The notes under the pieces: model-generated
Told to the model about the DNA's origin: nothing
Database searches by the model: none
Seen by the model: the letters and a program-made list of their open reading frames with translations, nothing else
Position numbers and translations under genes: made by a program
Assembly: GCA_035048495.1 (NCBI GenBank)
Contig: CM068548.1
Coordinates: forward strand, 1-64,000
DNA: 64,000 bases
From: Euptelea pleiosperma
Lineage: Eukaryota; Streptophyta; Magnoliopsida; Ranunculales; Eupteleaceae
Reading direction: 5' to 3'
Part shown: positions 1 to 14,685 of the stretch, piece after piece
How the letters are laid out: the number at the start of each line of letters is the position of its first letter
Numbering within the stretch: position 1 is the stretch's first letter

Positions 1-3000
1 AAGTTATGGGTCGGAACGTAACACAAACAACTGAGTCCAATTTGAGAGGTTGACGAACGGAGGGAGCTAACTTGTTTCGACTGTCCCGAATCTTGTTTCA
101 ACACTTCAAATGTGTTGAAACAATAGTAATAGAAGAGTTTGAGTCCAATCAGGAGGTCCGGTTGCGAAAAAGTCACAAGTTATAGGCTTCGGAATGCAAC
201 ACAAACTGAGTCCAATTTGAGACGTTGACGTACGGATGGAGCTAACTTGTTTCGACCGTCCCGAATCTTGTTCCAACACGTCAAATGTATTGAAACAATA
301 GTAATACAAGAGTTTGAGTCCAATTACGAGGTCCGGTTGTGAAAAAGTCACAAGTTATTGGCTTCGGAATGTAACACAATAACTGTGTCCAATTTCAGAC
401 GTTGACGCACGAATGTAGCTAACTTGTTTTGCCTGTCCCGAATCTTGTTCCAATACTGCAAATGGGTTGAAACAATAATAATGGAAGAGTTTGAGTAAAA
501 TTACGAGGTCTGATTACGAAAAAGTCACAAGTTATAGGCTTAGGAATGTAACACACAAACTGAGTCCAATTTGAGACGTTGACGCACGGATGGAGCTAAC
601 TTGTTTTGACTGTCCCAAATATTGTTCCAACACTTCAAATCTATTGAAACAATAGTAATGGAAGAGTTTGGGTGTAATTGTGAGGTCCGGTTGCGAAAAA
701 GTCACAAGTTATAGGCTTCGGAATGTAACACTCAAACTGAGTCTAATTTAAGACGTTGACGCACGAATAGAGCTAACTTGTTTCGACTGTCACGAATCTT
801 GTTCCACCACTTCAAATGTGTTGAAACAATAGTAATGGAAGAGTTTGAGTCCAATTACGAGGTCCGGTTGCGAAAAAGTCACAAGTTATAGGCTTCGGAA
901 TGTAACACACAAACTGAGTCCAATTAAAGACATTGACGCACGGATGGAGCTAACTTGTTTCGACTGTCCCGAATCTTGTTCCAACACTTCAAATGTGGTG
1001 AAACAATAGTAATGGAAGAGTTTGAGTCCAATTACGAGGTCCGGTTGCGAAAAAGTCACAAGTTATAGGCTTCGGAATGTAACACACAAACTTAGTCCAA
1101 TTAAAGACATTGACGCACTGATGGAGCTAACTTGTTTCGACTGTCTCGAATCTTGTTCCAACACTTCAAATGTGTTGAAACAATAGTAATAGAAGAGTTT
1201 GAGTCCAATTACGGGGTCCGGTTGCGAAAAAGTCCCAAGTTTTAGGCTTCGGAATGTAACACACAAACTGAGTCCAATTTGAGATGTTGACGCACGGATG
1301 GAGCTAACTTGTTTCGACTGTCTCAAATATTGTTCCAACACTTCATATCTGTTGAAACAATAGTAATGGAAGAGTTTGAGTCTAATTATGAGGCCCGGTA
1401 GCGAAAAAGTCACAAGTTATAGGCTTCGGAATGTAACACACAAACTGAGTCCAATTTGAGACGTTGACGAACGGATGGAGCTAACTTGTTTCGACTGTCC
1501 CGAATCTTGTTCCAACACTTCAAATGTGTTGAAACAATAGTAATGGAAGAATTCGAGTCTAATTACGAGGTCCAGTTGCGAAAACGTCACAAGTTATAGG
1601 GTTCGGAACGTAACACACAAACAGATATCAATTTGAGACGTTGACGAACGGATGGAGCTAACTTGTTTCGACTGTCCCGAATCTTGTTCCAACACTTCAA
1701 ATATGTTGAAACAATAGTAATGGAAGAGTATGAGTCTAATTATGAGGTCCGGTTGCAAAAAAGTCACAAGTTATAGGCTTCGGAATGTAACACACAAACT
1801 GAGTCCAATTTGAGACGTTGACGAACGGATGGAGCTAACTTGTTTCGACTGTCCCGAATCTTGTTCCAACACTTCAAATGTGTTGAAACAATAGTAATGG
1901 AAGAATTCGAGTCAAATTACGAGGTCCAGTGGCGAAAAAGTCACAAGTTATAGGGTTCGGAACGTAACACACAAACTGAGTCCAATTTGAGACGTTGACG
2001 AACGGATGTAGCTAACTTGTTTTGACTGTCCCGAATCTTTTTCCAACACTTCAAATATGTTGAAACAATAGTAATGGAAGAGTATGAGTCTAATTATGAG
2101 GTCCGGTTGCAAAAAAGTCACAAGTTATAGGCTTCGGAATGTAACACACAAACTTAGTCCAATTAAAGACATTGACGCACTGACGGAGCTAACTTGTTTC
2201 GACTGTCTCGAATCTTGTTCCAACACTTCAAATGTGTTGAAACAATAGTAATAGAAGAGTTTGAGTCCAATTACGAGGTCCGGTTGCGAAAAAGTCACAA
2301 GTTTTAGGCTTCGGAATGTAACACACAAACTCAGTCCAATTTGAGACGTTGACGCACGGATGGAGCTAACTTGTTTCGACTGTCCCAAATATTGTTCCAA
2401 CACTTCATATCTGTTGAAACAATAGTAATGGAAGAGTTTGAGTCTAATTATGAGGTCCGGTAGCGAAAAAGTCACAAGTTATAGGCTTCGGAATGTAACA
2501 CATAAACTGAGTCCAATTTGAGATGTTGACGAACGGATGGAGCTAACTTGTTTCGACTGTCCCGAATCTTGTTCCAACACTTCAAATGTGTTGAAACAAT
2601 AGTAATGGAAGAATTCGAGTCTAATTACGAGGTCCAGTTGCGAAAAAGTCACAAGTTATAGGGTTCGGAACGTAACACACAAACTGAGTCCAATTTGAGA
2701 CGTTGACGAACGGATGGAGCTAACTTGTTTCGACTATCCCGAATCTTGTTCCAACACTTCAAATATGTTGAAACAATAATAATGGAAGAGTATGAGTCTA
2801 ATTATGAGGTCCGGTTGCGAAAAAGTCACAAGTTATAGGCTTCGGAATGTAACACACAAACTTAGTCCAATTAAAGACATTGACGCACTGATGGAGCTAA
2901 CTTGTTTCGACTGTCCCAAATATTGTTCCAACACTTCATATCTGTTGAAAAAAATAGTAATGGAAGAGTTTGAGTCTAATTATGAGGTCCGGTTGCAAAA

Positions 3001-4835
3001 AAGTCACAAGTTATAGGCTTCGGAATGTAACACACAAACTTAGTCCAATTAAAGACATTGACGCACTGATGGAGCTAACTTGTTTCGACTGTCCCAAATA
3101 TTGTTCCAACACTTCATATCTGTTGAAACAATAGTAATGGAAGAGTTTGAGTCTAATTATGAGGTCCGGTTGCGAAAAAGTCACAAGTTATAGGCTTTGG
3201 AATGTAACAAACAAACTGAGTCCAATTTGAGACGTTGACGAACGGATGGAGCTAACTTGTTTCGACTGTCCCGAATCTTCTTCCAACACTTCAAATGTGT
3301 TGAAACAATAGTAATAGAAGAGTTTGAGTCCAATTACGAGGTCCGGTTGCGAAAAAGTCACAAGTTTTAGGCTTCGGAATGTAACACACAAACTGAGTCC
3401 AATTTGAGACGTTGACGCATGGATGGAGCTAACTTGTTTCGACTGTCCCAAATATTGTTCCAACACTTCATATCTGTTGAAACAATAGTAATGGCTGAGT
3501 TTGAGTCTAATTATGAGGTCCGGTAGCGAAAAAGTCACAAGTTATAGGCTTCGGAATGTAACAAACAAACTGAGTCCAATTTGAGAGGTTGACGAACGGA
3601 TGGAGCTAACTTGTTTCGACTGTCCCGAATCTTGTTCCAACACTTCAAATGTGTTGAAACAATAGTAATGGAAGAATTCGAGTCTAATTAAGAGGTCAAG
3701 TTGCGAAAAAGTCACAAGTTATAGGGTTCGGAACGTAACACACAAACTGAGTCCAATTTGAGACGTTGACGAACGGATGGAGCTAACTTGTTTCGACTGT
3801 CCCTAATCTTGTTCCAACACTTCAAATATGTTGAAACAATAGTAATGGAAGAGTATGAGTCTAATTATGAGGTCCGGTTGCAAAAAAGTCACAAGTTATA
3901 GGCTTCGGAATGTAACACACAAACTGAGTCCAATTTGAGACGTTGACGAACGGATGGAGCTAACTTGTTTCGACTGTCCCGAATCTTGTTCCAACACTTC
4001 AAATGTGTTGAAACAATAGTAATGGAAGAATTCGAGTCTAATTACGAGGTCCAGTTGCGAAAAAGCCACAAGTTATAGGGTTCGGAACGTAACACACAAA
4101 CTGAGTCCAATTTGAGACGTTGACGCACGGATGGAGCTAACTTGTTTTGACTGTCCCGAATCTTGTTTCAACACTTCAACTGTGTTGAAACAATAGTAAT
4201 AGAAGAGTTTGAGTCCAATCACGAGGTCCGGTTGCGAAAAAGTCACAAGTTATAGGCTTCGGAATGCAACACAAAAACTGAGTCCAATTTGAGACGTTGA
4301 CGTACGGATGGAGCTAACTTGTTTCGACCGTCCCGAATCTTGTTCCAACACATCAAATGTATTGAAACAATAGTAATACAAGAGTTTGAGTCCAATTACG
4401 AGGTCCGATTGCGAAAAAGTCACAAGTTTTAGGCTTCGGAATGTAACACAATAACTGTGTCCAATTTGAGACGTTGACGCACGAATGTAGCTAACTTGTT
4501 TCGACTGTCCCAAATATTGTTCCAATACTACAAATGGGTTGAAACAATAATAATGGAAGAGTTTGAGTCTAATTATGAGGTCCGGTAGCGAAAAAGTCAC
4601 AAGTTATAGGCTTCGGAATGTAACACACAAACTGAGTCCAATTTGAGACGTTGACGAACGGATGGAGCTAACTTGTTTCGACTGTCCCGAATCTTGTTCC
4701 AACACTTCAAATGTGTTGAAACAATAGTAATGGAAGAATTCGAGTCTAATTACGAGGTCAAGTTGCGAAAAAGTCACAAGTTATAGGGTTCGGAACGTAA
4801 CAAACAAACTGAGTCCAATTTAAGACGTTGACGAA
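1..4835. repeat. 177-bp satellite array, mixed monomers with six-monomer rhythm
   Basis: Head-to-tail copies of a 177-bp monomer. Landmarks in every unit are CACAAGTTATAGG, TTCGGAATGTAACAC, CTGAGTCCAATTT, GGAGCTAACTTG, a CAACAC/GTGTTG dyad and GAGGTCCGG. A two-monomer type recurs at 1063, 2125, 3188 and 4250, which is 1,062-1,063 bp or six monomers, so a degenerate 6-mer HOR is present. The first ~1.2 kb carries rare marker variants (TTTTGCCTGTCCC near 427, GTGTAATTGTGAGG near 672) that otherwise occur only in the 40-48 kb block. No gene is supported here. The long minus-strand open frames come from the absence of stops in a two-monomer unit. Confidence 0.93.
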
Positions 4836-7800
4836 CGGATGGAGCTAACTTGTTTCGACTGTCCCTAATCTTGTTCCAACACTTCAAAGGTGTTGAAACA
4901 ATAGTAATGGAAGAGTATGAGTCTAATTATGAGGTCCGGTTGCAAAAAAGTCACAAGTTATAGGCTTCGGAATGTAACATACAAACTGAGTCCAATTTGA
5001 GACGTTGACGAACGGATGGAGCTAATTTGTTTCGACTGTCTCGAATCTTGTTCCAACACTTCATATCTGTTGAAACAATAGTAATGGAAGAGTTTGAGTC
5101 TAATTATGAGGTCCGGTTGCAAAAAAGTCACAAGTTATAGGCTTCGGAATGTAACACACAAACTGAGTCCAATTTGAGACGTTGACGAACGGATGGAGCT
5201 AACTTGTTTTGACTGTCCCGAATCTTGTTCCAACACTTCAAATATGTTGAACCAATAGTAATGGAAGAGTATGAGTCTAATTATGAGGTCCGGTTGCAAA
5301 AAAGTCACAAGTTATAGGCTTCGGAATGTAACACACAAACTTAGTCCAATTAAATACATTGACGCACTGATGGAGCTAACTTGTTTCGACTGTCTCGAAT
5401 CTTGTTCCAACACTTCAAATGTGTTGAAACAAAAGTAATAGAAGAGTTTGAGTCCAATTACGAGGTCCGGTTGCGAAAAAGTCACAAGTTTTAGGCTTCG
5501 GAATGTAATACACAAACTGAGTCCAATTTGAGACGTTGACGCACGGATGGAGCTAACTTGTTTCGACTGTCCCAAATATTGTTCCAACACTTCATATCTG
5601 TTGAAACAATAGTAATGGAAGAGTTTGAGTCTAATTATGAGGTCCGGTAGCGAAAAAGTCACAAGTTATAGGCTTCGGAATGTAACACACAAACTGAGTC
5701 CAATTTGAGACGTTGACGAACGGATGGAGCTAACTTGTTTCGACTGTCCCGAATCTTCTTCCAACACTTCAAATGTGTTGAAACAATAGTAATAGAAGAG
5801 TTTGAGTCCAATTACGAGGTCCGGTTGGGAAAAAGTCACAAGTTTTAGGCTTCGAAATGTAACACACAAACTGAGTCCAATTTGAGACGTTGACGCACGG
5901 ATGTAGCTAACTTGTTTCGGCTGTCCCAAATATTGTTCCAACACTTCATATCTGTTGAAACAATAGTAATGCAAGAGTTTGAGTCTAATTATGAGGTCCG
6001 GTAGCGAAAAAGTCACAAGTTATAGGCTTCGGAATGTAACACACAAACTGAGTCCAATTTGAGACGTTGACGCACGGATGTAGCTAACTTGTTTCGGCTG
6101 TCCCAAATATTGTTCCAACACTTCATATCTGTTGAAACAATAGTAATGCAAGAGTTTGAGTCTAATTATGAGGTCCGGTAGCGAAAAAGTCACAAGTTAT
6201 AGGCTTCGGAATGTAACACACAAACTGAGTCCAATTTGAGACGTTGACGAACGGATGGAGCTAACTTGTTTCGACTGTCCCGAATCTTGTTACAACACTT
6301 CAAATGTGTTGAAACAATAGTAATGGAAGAATTCGAGTCTAATTACGAGGTCCAGTTGCGAAAAAGTCACAAGTTATAGGGTTCGGAACGTAACACACAA
6401 ACTGAGTCCAATTTGAGACGTTGACGAACAGATGGAGCTAACTTGTTTCGACTGTCCCGAATCTTGTTCCAACACTTCAAATATGTTGAAACAATAGTAA
6501 TGGAAGAGTATGAGTCTAATTATGAGGTCCGGTTGCAAAAAAGTCACAAGTTATAGGCTTCGGAATGTAACACACAAACTGAGTCCAATTTGAGACGTGG
6601 ACGAACGGATGGAGCTAACTTGTTTCGACTGTCCCGAATCTTGTTCCAACACTTCAAATGTGTTGAAACAATAGTAATGGAAGAATTCAAGTCTAATTAC
6701 GAGGTCAAGTTGCGAAAAAGTCACAAGTTATAGGGTTCGGAACGTAACACACAAACTGAGTCCAATTTGAGACGTTGACGAACGGATGTAGCTAACTTGT
6801 TTTGACTGTCCCGAATCTTGTTCCAACACTTCAAATATGTTGAAACAATAGTAATGGAAGAGTATGAGTCTAATTATGAGGTCTGGTTGCAAAAAAGTCA
6901 CAAGTTATAGGCTTCGGAATGTAACACACAAACTGAGTCTAATTTGAGACGTTAACGAACGGATGGAGCTAACTTGTTTCGACTGTCCCTAATCTTGTTC
7001 CAACACTTCAAAGGTGTTGAAACAATAGTAATGGAAGAGTATGAGTCTAATTATGAGGTCCGGTTGCAAAAAAGTCACAAGTTATAGGCTTCGGAATGTA
7101 ACATACAAACTGAGTCCAATTTGAGACGTTGACGAACGGATGGAGCTAATTTGTTTCGACTGTCTCGAATCTTGTTCCAACACTTCATATCTGTTGAAAC
7201 AATAGTAATGGAAGAGTTTGAGTCTAATTATGAGGTCCGGTTGCAAAAAAGTCACAAGTTATAGGCTTCGGAATGTAACACACAAACTGAGTCCAATTTG
7301 AGACGTTGACGAACGGATGGAGCTAACTTGTTTTGACTGTCCCGAATCTTGTTCCAACACTTCAAATATGTTGAACCAATAGTAATGGAAGAGTATGAGT
7401 CTAATTATGAGGTCCGGTTGCAAAAAAGTCACAAGTTATAGGCTTCGGAATGTAACACACAAACTTAGTCCAATTAAAGACATTGACGCACTGATGGAGC
7501 TAACTTGTTTCGACTGTCTCGAATCTTGTTCCAACACTTCAAATGTGTTGAAACAAAAGTAATAGAAGAGTTTGAGTCCAATTACGAGGTCCGGTTGCGA
7601 AAAAGTCACAAGTTTTAGGCTTCGGAATGTAATACACAAACTGAGTCCAATTTGAGACGTTGACGCACGGATGGAGCTAACTTGTTTCGACTGTCCCAAA
7701 TATTGTTCCAACACTTCATATCTGTTGAAACAATAGTAATGGAAGAGTTTGAGTCTAATTATGAGGTCCGGTAGCGAAAAAGTCACAAGTTATAGGCTTC

Positions 7801-10800
7801 GGAATGTAACACACAAACTGAGTCCAATTTGAGACGTTGACGAACGGATGGAGCTAACTTGTTTCGACTGTCCCGAATCTTCTTCCAACACTTCAAATGT
7901 GTTGAAACAATAGTAATAGAAGAGTTTGAGTCCAATTACGAGGTCCGGTTGGGAAAAAGTCACAAGTTTTAGGCTTCGAAATGTAACACACAAACTGAGT
8001 CCAATTTGAGACGTTGACGCACGGATGTAGCTAACTTGTTTCGGCTGTCCCAAATATTGTTCCAACACTTCATATCTGTTGAAACAATAGTAATGCAAGA
8101 GTTTGAGTCTAATTATGAGGTCCGGTAGCGAAAAAGTCACAAGTTATAGGCTTCGGAATGTAACACACAAACTGAGTCCAATTTGAGACGTTGACGCACG
8201 GATGTAGCTAACTTGTTTCGGCTGTCCCAAATATTGTTCCAACACTTCATATCTGTTGAAACAATAGTAATGCAAGAGTTTGAGTCTAATTATGAGGTCC
8301 GGTAGCGAAAAAGTCACAAGTTATAGGCTTCGGAATGTAACACACAAACTGAGTCCAATTTGAGACGTTGACGAACGGATGGAGCTAACTTGTTTCGACT
8401 GTCCCGAATCTTGTTACAACACTTCAAATGTGTTGAAACAATAGTAATGGAAGAATTCGAGTCTAATTACGAGGTCCAGTTGCGAAAAAGTCACAAGTTA
8501 TAGGGTTCGGAACGTAACACACAAACTGAGTCCAATTTGAGACGTTGACGAACAGATGGAGCTAACTTGTTTCGACTGTCCCGAATCTTGTTCCAACACT
8601 TCAAATATGTTGAAACAATAGTAATGGAAGAGTATGAGTCTAATTATGAGGTCCGGTTGCAAAAAAGTCACAAGTTATAGGCTTCGGAATGTAACACACA
8701 AACTGAGTCCAATTTGAGACGTGGACGAACGGATGGAGCTAACTTGTTTCGACTGTCCCGAATCTTGTTCCAACACTACAAATGTGTTGAAACAATAGTA
8801 ATGGAAGAATTCAAGTCTAATTACGAGGTCAAGTTGCGAAAAAGTCACAAGTTATAGGGTTCGGAACGTAACACACAAACTGAGTCCAATTTGAGACGTT
8901 GACGAACGGATGTAGCTAACTTGTTTTGACTGTCCCGAATCTTGTTCCAACACTTCAAATATGTTGAAACAATAGTAATGGAAGAGTATGAGTCTAATTA
9001 TGAGGTCTGGTTGCAAAAAAGTCACAAGTTATAGGCTTCGGAATGTAACACACAAACTGAGTCCAATTTGAGACGTTAACGAACGGATGGAGCTAACTTG
9101 TTTCGACTGTCCCTAATCTTGTTCCAACACTTCAAAGGTGTTGAAACAATAGTAATGGAAGAGTATGAGTCTAATTATGAGGTCCGGTTGCAAAAAAGTC
9201 ACAAGTTATAGGCTTCGGAATGTAACATACAAACTGAGTCCAATTTGAGACGTTGACGAACGGATGGAGCTAATTTGTTTCGACTGTCTCGAATCTTGTT
9301 CCAACACTTCATATCTGTTGAAACAATAGTAATGGAAGAGTTTGAGTCTAATTATGAGGTCCGGTTGCAAAAAAGTCACAAGTTATAGGCTTCGGAATGT
9401 AACACACAAACTGAGTCCAATTTGAGACGTTGACGAACGGATGGAGCTAACTTGTTTTGACTGTCCCGAATCTTGTTCCAACACTTCAAATATGTTGAAC
9501 CAATAGTAATGGAAGAGTATGAGTCTAATTATGAGGTCCGGTTGCAAAAAAGTCACAAGTTATAGGCTTCGGAATGTAACACACAAACTTAGTCCAATTA
9601 AAGACATTGACGCACTGATGGAGCTAACTTGTTTCGACTGTCTCGAATCTTGTTCCAACACTTCAAATGTGTTGAAACAAAAGTAATAGAAGAGTTTGAG
9701 TCCAATTACGAGGTCCGGTTGCGAAAAAGTCACAAGTTTTAGGCTTCGGAATGTAATACACAAACTGAGTCCAATTTGAGACGTTGACGCACGGATGGAG
9801 CTAACTTGTTTCGACTGTCCCAAATATTGTTCCAACACTTCATATCTGTTGAAACAATAGTAATGGAAGAGTTTGAGTCTAATTATGAGGTCCGGTAGCG
9901 AAAAAGTCACAAGTTATAGGCTTCGGAATGTAACACACAAACTGAGTCCAATTTGAGACGTTGACGAACGGATGGAGCTAACTTGTTTCGACTGTCCCGA
10001 ATCTTGTTCCAACACTTCAAATGTGTTGAAACAATAGTAATGGAAGAATTCAAGTCTAATTACGAGGTCAAGTTGCGAAAAAGTCACAAGTTATAGGGTT
10101 CAGAACGTAACAAACAAACTGAGTCCAATTTAAGACGTTGACGAACGGATGGAGCTAACTTGTTTCGACTGTCCCTAATCTTGTTCCAACACTTCAAAGG
10201 TGTTGAAACAATAGTAATGGAAGAGTATGAGTCTAATTATGAGGTCCGGTTGCAAAAAAGTCACAAGTTATAGTCTTCGGAATGTAACATACAAACTAAG
10301 TCCAATTTGAGACGTTGACGAACGGATGGAGTAATTTGTTTCGACTGTCTCGAATCTTGTTCCAACACTTCATATCTGTTGAAACAATAGTAATGGAAGA
10401 GTTTGAGTCTAATTATGAGGTCCGGTTGCAAAAAAGTCACAAGTTATAGGCTTCGGAATGTAACACACAAACTGAGTCCAATTTGAGACGTTGACGAACG
10501 GATGGAGCTAACTTGTTTTGACTGTCCCGAATCTTGTTCCAACACTTCAAATATGTTGAACCAATAGTAATGGAAGAGTATGAGTCTAATTATGAGGTCC
10601 GGTTGCAAAAAAGTCACAAGTTATAGGCTTCGGAATGTAACACACAAACTTAGTCCAATTAAAGACATTGACGCACTGATGGAGCTAACTTGTTTCGACT
10701 GTCTCGAATCTTGTTCCAACACTTCAAATGTGTTGAAACAAAAGTAATAGAAGAGTTTGAGTCCAATTACGAGGTCCGGTTGCGAAAAAGTCACAAGTTT

Positions 10801-11930
10801 TAGGCTTCGGAATGTAATACACAAACTGAGTCCAATTTGAGACGTTGACGCACGGATGGAGCTAACTTGTTTCGACTGTCCCAAATATTGTTCCAACACT
10901 TCATATCTGTTGAAACAATAGTAATGGAAGAGTTTGAGTCTAATTATGAGGTCCGGTAGCGAAAAAGTCACAAGTTATAGGCTTCGGAATGTAACACACA
11001 AACTGAGTCCAATTTGAGACGTTGACGAACGGATGGAGCTAACTTGTTTCGACTGTCCCGAATCTTCTTCCAACACTTCAAATGTGTTGAAACAATAGTA
11101 ATAGAAGAGTTTGAGTCCAATTACGAGGTCCGGTTGGGAAAAAGTCACAAGTTTTAGGCTTCGAAATGTAACACACAAACTGAGTCCAATTTGAGACGTT
11201 GACGCACGGATGTAGCTAACTTGTTTCGGCTGTCCCAAATATTGTTCCAACACTTCATATCTGTTGAAACAATAGTAATGCAAGAGTTTGAGTCTAATTA
11301 TGAGGTCCGGTAGCGAAAAAGTCACAAGTTATAGGCTTCGGAATGTAACACACAAACTGAGTCCAATTTGAGACGTTGACGCACGGATGTAGCTAACTTG
11401 TTTCGGCTGTCCCAAATATTGTTCCAACACTTCATATCTGTTGAAACAATAGTAATGCAAGAGTTTGAGTCTAATTATGAGGTCCGGTAGCGAAAAAGTC
11501 ACAAGTTCTAGGCTTCGGAATGTAACACACAAACTGAGTCCAATTTGAGACGTTGACGAACGGATGGAGCTAACTTGTTTCGACTGTCCCGAATCTTGTT
11601 CCAACACTTCAAATGTGTTGAAACAATAGTAATGGAAGAATTCAAGTCTAATTACGAGGTCAAGTTGCGAAAAAGTCACAAGTTATAGGGTTCGGAACGT
11701 AACACACAAACTGAGTCCAATTTGAGACGTTGACGAACGGATGTAGCTAACTTGTTTTGACTGTCCCGAATCTTGTTCCAACACTTCAAATATGTTGAAA
11801 CAATCGTAATGGAAGAGTATGAGTCTAATTATGAGGTCTGGTTGCAAAAAAGTCACAAGTTATAGGCTTCGGAATGTAACACACAAACTGAGTCCAATTT
11901 GAGACGTTAACGAACGGATGGAGCTAACTT
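4836..11930. repeat. 177-bp satellite, 12-monomer higher-order repeat (2,124 bp)
   Basis: Private variants recur at exactly 2,124 bp, which is 12 x 177. The CAAAGGTGTTG variant is at 4888, 7012 and 9136, and a GACGTGGACG variant is at 6594 and 8718. The next AAGGTGTTG is at 10198, only 1,062 bp on, so the third unit lost six monomers before the pattern restarted and ran to about 11.9 kb. By eye neighbouring units differ at only a few bases, whereas monomers inside a unit differ much more. That is the signature of recent unit-level amplification by unequal exchange. Boundaries are approximate because all flanking sequence is related satellite. Confidence 0.88.
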
Positions 11931-13269
11931 GTTTCGACTGTCCCGAATCTTGTTCCAACACTTCAAATGTGTTGAAACAATAGTAATGGAAGAATTCGAG
12001 TCTAATTACGAGGTCCAGTGGCGAAAAAGTCACAAGTTATAGGGTTCGGAACGTAACACACAAACTGAGTCCAATTTGAGACGTTGACGAACGGATGGAG
12101 CTAACTTGTTTCGACTGTCCCGAATCTTGTTCCAACACTTCAAATATGTTGAAACAATAGTAATGGAAGAGTATGAGTCTAATTATGAGGTCCGGTTGCA
12201 AAAAAGTCACAAGTTATAGGCTTCGGAATGTAACACACAAACTTAGTCCAATTAAAGACATTGACGCACTGATGGAGCTAACTTGTTTCGACTGTCTCGA
12301 ATCTTGTTCCAACACTTCAAATGTGTTGAAACAATAGTAATAGAAGAGTTTGAGTCCAATTACGAGGTTCGGTTACGAAAAAGTCACAAGTTTTAGGCTT
12401 CGGAATGTAATACACAAACTGAGTCCAATTTGAGACGTTGATGCACGTATGGAGCTAACTTGTTTCGACTGTCCCAAATATTGTTCCAACACTTCATATC
12501 TGTTGAAACAATAGTAATGGAAGAGTTTGAGTCTAATTATGAGGTCCGGTAGCGAAAAAGTCACAAGTTATAGGCTTCGGAATGTAACACAAAAACTGAG
12601 TCCAATTTGAGACGTTGACGAACGGATGGAGCTAACTTGTTTCGACTGTCCCGAATCTTGTTCAAACACTTCAAATGTGTTGAAACAATAGTAATGGAAG
12701 AATTCGAGTCTAATTACGAGGTCCAGTTGCGAAAAAGTCACAAGTTATAGGGTTCGGAACGTAACACACAAACTGAGTCCAATTTGAGACGTTGACGAAC
12801 GGATGGAGCTAACTTGTTTCGACTGTCCCGAATCTTGTTTCAACACTTCAAATGTGTTGAAACAATAGTAATAGAAGAGTTTGAGTCCAATCACGAGGTC
12901 CGGTTGCTAAAAAGTCACAAGTTATAGGCTTCGGAATGCAACACAGAAACTGAGTCCAATTTGAGACGTTGACGTACGGATGGAGCTAACTTGTTTCGAC
13001 CGTCCCGAATCTTGTTCCAACACATCAAATGTATTGAAACAATAGTAATACAAGAGTTTGAGTCCAATTACGACGTCCGGTTGTGAAAAAGTCAAAAGTT
13101 ATAGGCTTCGGAATGTAATACACAAACTGAGTCCAATTTGAGACGTTGACGCACGGATGGAGCTAACTTGTTTCGACTGTCCCAAATATTGTTCCAACAC
13201 TTCATATCTGTTGAAACAATAGTAATGGAAGAGTTTGAGTCTAATTATGAGGTCCGGTAGCGAAAAAGT

Positions 13270-14685
13270 CACAAGTTATAGGCTTCGGAATGTAACACAC
13301 AAACTGAGTCCAATTTGAGACGTTGACGAACGGATGGAGCTAACTTGTTTCGACTGTCCCGAATCTTGTTCCAACACTTCAAATGTGTTGAAACAATAGT
13401 AATGGAAGAATTCGAGTCTAATTACGAGGTCCAGTGGCGAAAAAGTCACAAGTTATAGGGTTCGGAACGTAACACACAAACTGAGTCCAATTTGAGACGT
13501 TGACGAACGGATGGAGCTAACTTGTTTCGACTGTCCCGAATCTTGTTCCGACACTTCAAATGTGTTGAAACAATAGTAATGGAAGAATTCGAGTCTAATT
13601 ACGAGGTCCAGTTGCGAAAAAGTCACAAGTTATAGGCTTCGGAATGTAACACACAAACTTAGTCCAATTAAAGACATTGACGCACTGATGGAGCTAACTT
13701 GTTTCGACTGTCTCGAATCTTGTTCCAACACTTCAAATGTGTTGAAACAATAGTAATAGAAGAGTTTGAGTCCAATTACGAGGTCCGGTTGCGAAAAAGT
13801 CACAAGTTTTAGGCTTCGGAATGTAACACACAAACTGAGTCCAATTTGAGACGTTGACGCATGGATGGAGCTAACTTGTTTCGACTGTCCCAAATATTGT
13901 TCCAACACTTCATATCTGTTGAAACAATAGTAATGGAAGAGTTTGAGTCTAATTATGAGGTCCGGTAGCGAAAAAGTCACAAGTTATAGGCTTCGGAATG
14001 TAACACACAAACTGAGTCCAATTTGAGACGTTGACGAACGGATGGAGCTAACTTGTTTCGACTGTCCCGAATCTTGTTCCAACACTTCAAATGTGTTGAA
14101 ACAATAGTAATGGAAGAATTCGAGTCTAATTACGAGGTCCAGTGGCGAAAAAGTCACAAGTTATAGGGTTCGGAACGTAACACACAAACTGAGTCCAATT
14201 TGAGACGTTGACGAACGGATGGAGCTAACTTGTTTCGACTGTCCCGAATCTTGTTCCGACACTTCAAATGTGTTGAAACAATAGTAATGGAAGAATTCGA
14301 GTCTAATTACGAGGTCCAGTTGCGAAAAAGTCACAAGTTATAGGCTTCGGAATGTAACACACAAACTTAGTCCAATTAAAGACATTGACGCACTGATGGA
14401 GCTAACTTGTTTCGACTGTCTCGAATCTTGTTCCAACACTTCAAATGTGTTGAAACAATAGTAATAGAAGAGTTTGAGTCCAATTACGAGGTCCGGTTGC
14501 GAAAAAGTCACAAGTTTTAGGCTTCGGAATGTAACACACAAACTGAGTCCAATTTGAGACGTTGACGCATGGATGGAGCTAACTTGTTTCGACTGTCCCA
14601 AATATTGTTCCAACACTTCATATCTGTTGAAACAATAGTAATGGAAGAGTTTGAGTCTAATTATGAGGTCCGGTAGCGAAAAAGT
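13270..14685. repeat. 708-bp (four-monomer) tandem duplication within the satellite
   Basis: The segment near 13270-13977 is followed by what looks like an identical copy at 13978-14685. The rare TTCCGACAC variant is at 13548 and 14256, exactly 708 bp or 4 x 177 apart. The surrounding monomers repeat in the same order, including GGTCCAGTGGCG and CATGGATGGAGC. This is a very recent local duplication. Confidence 0.85.
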
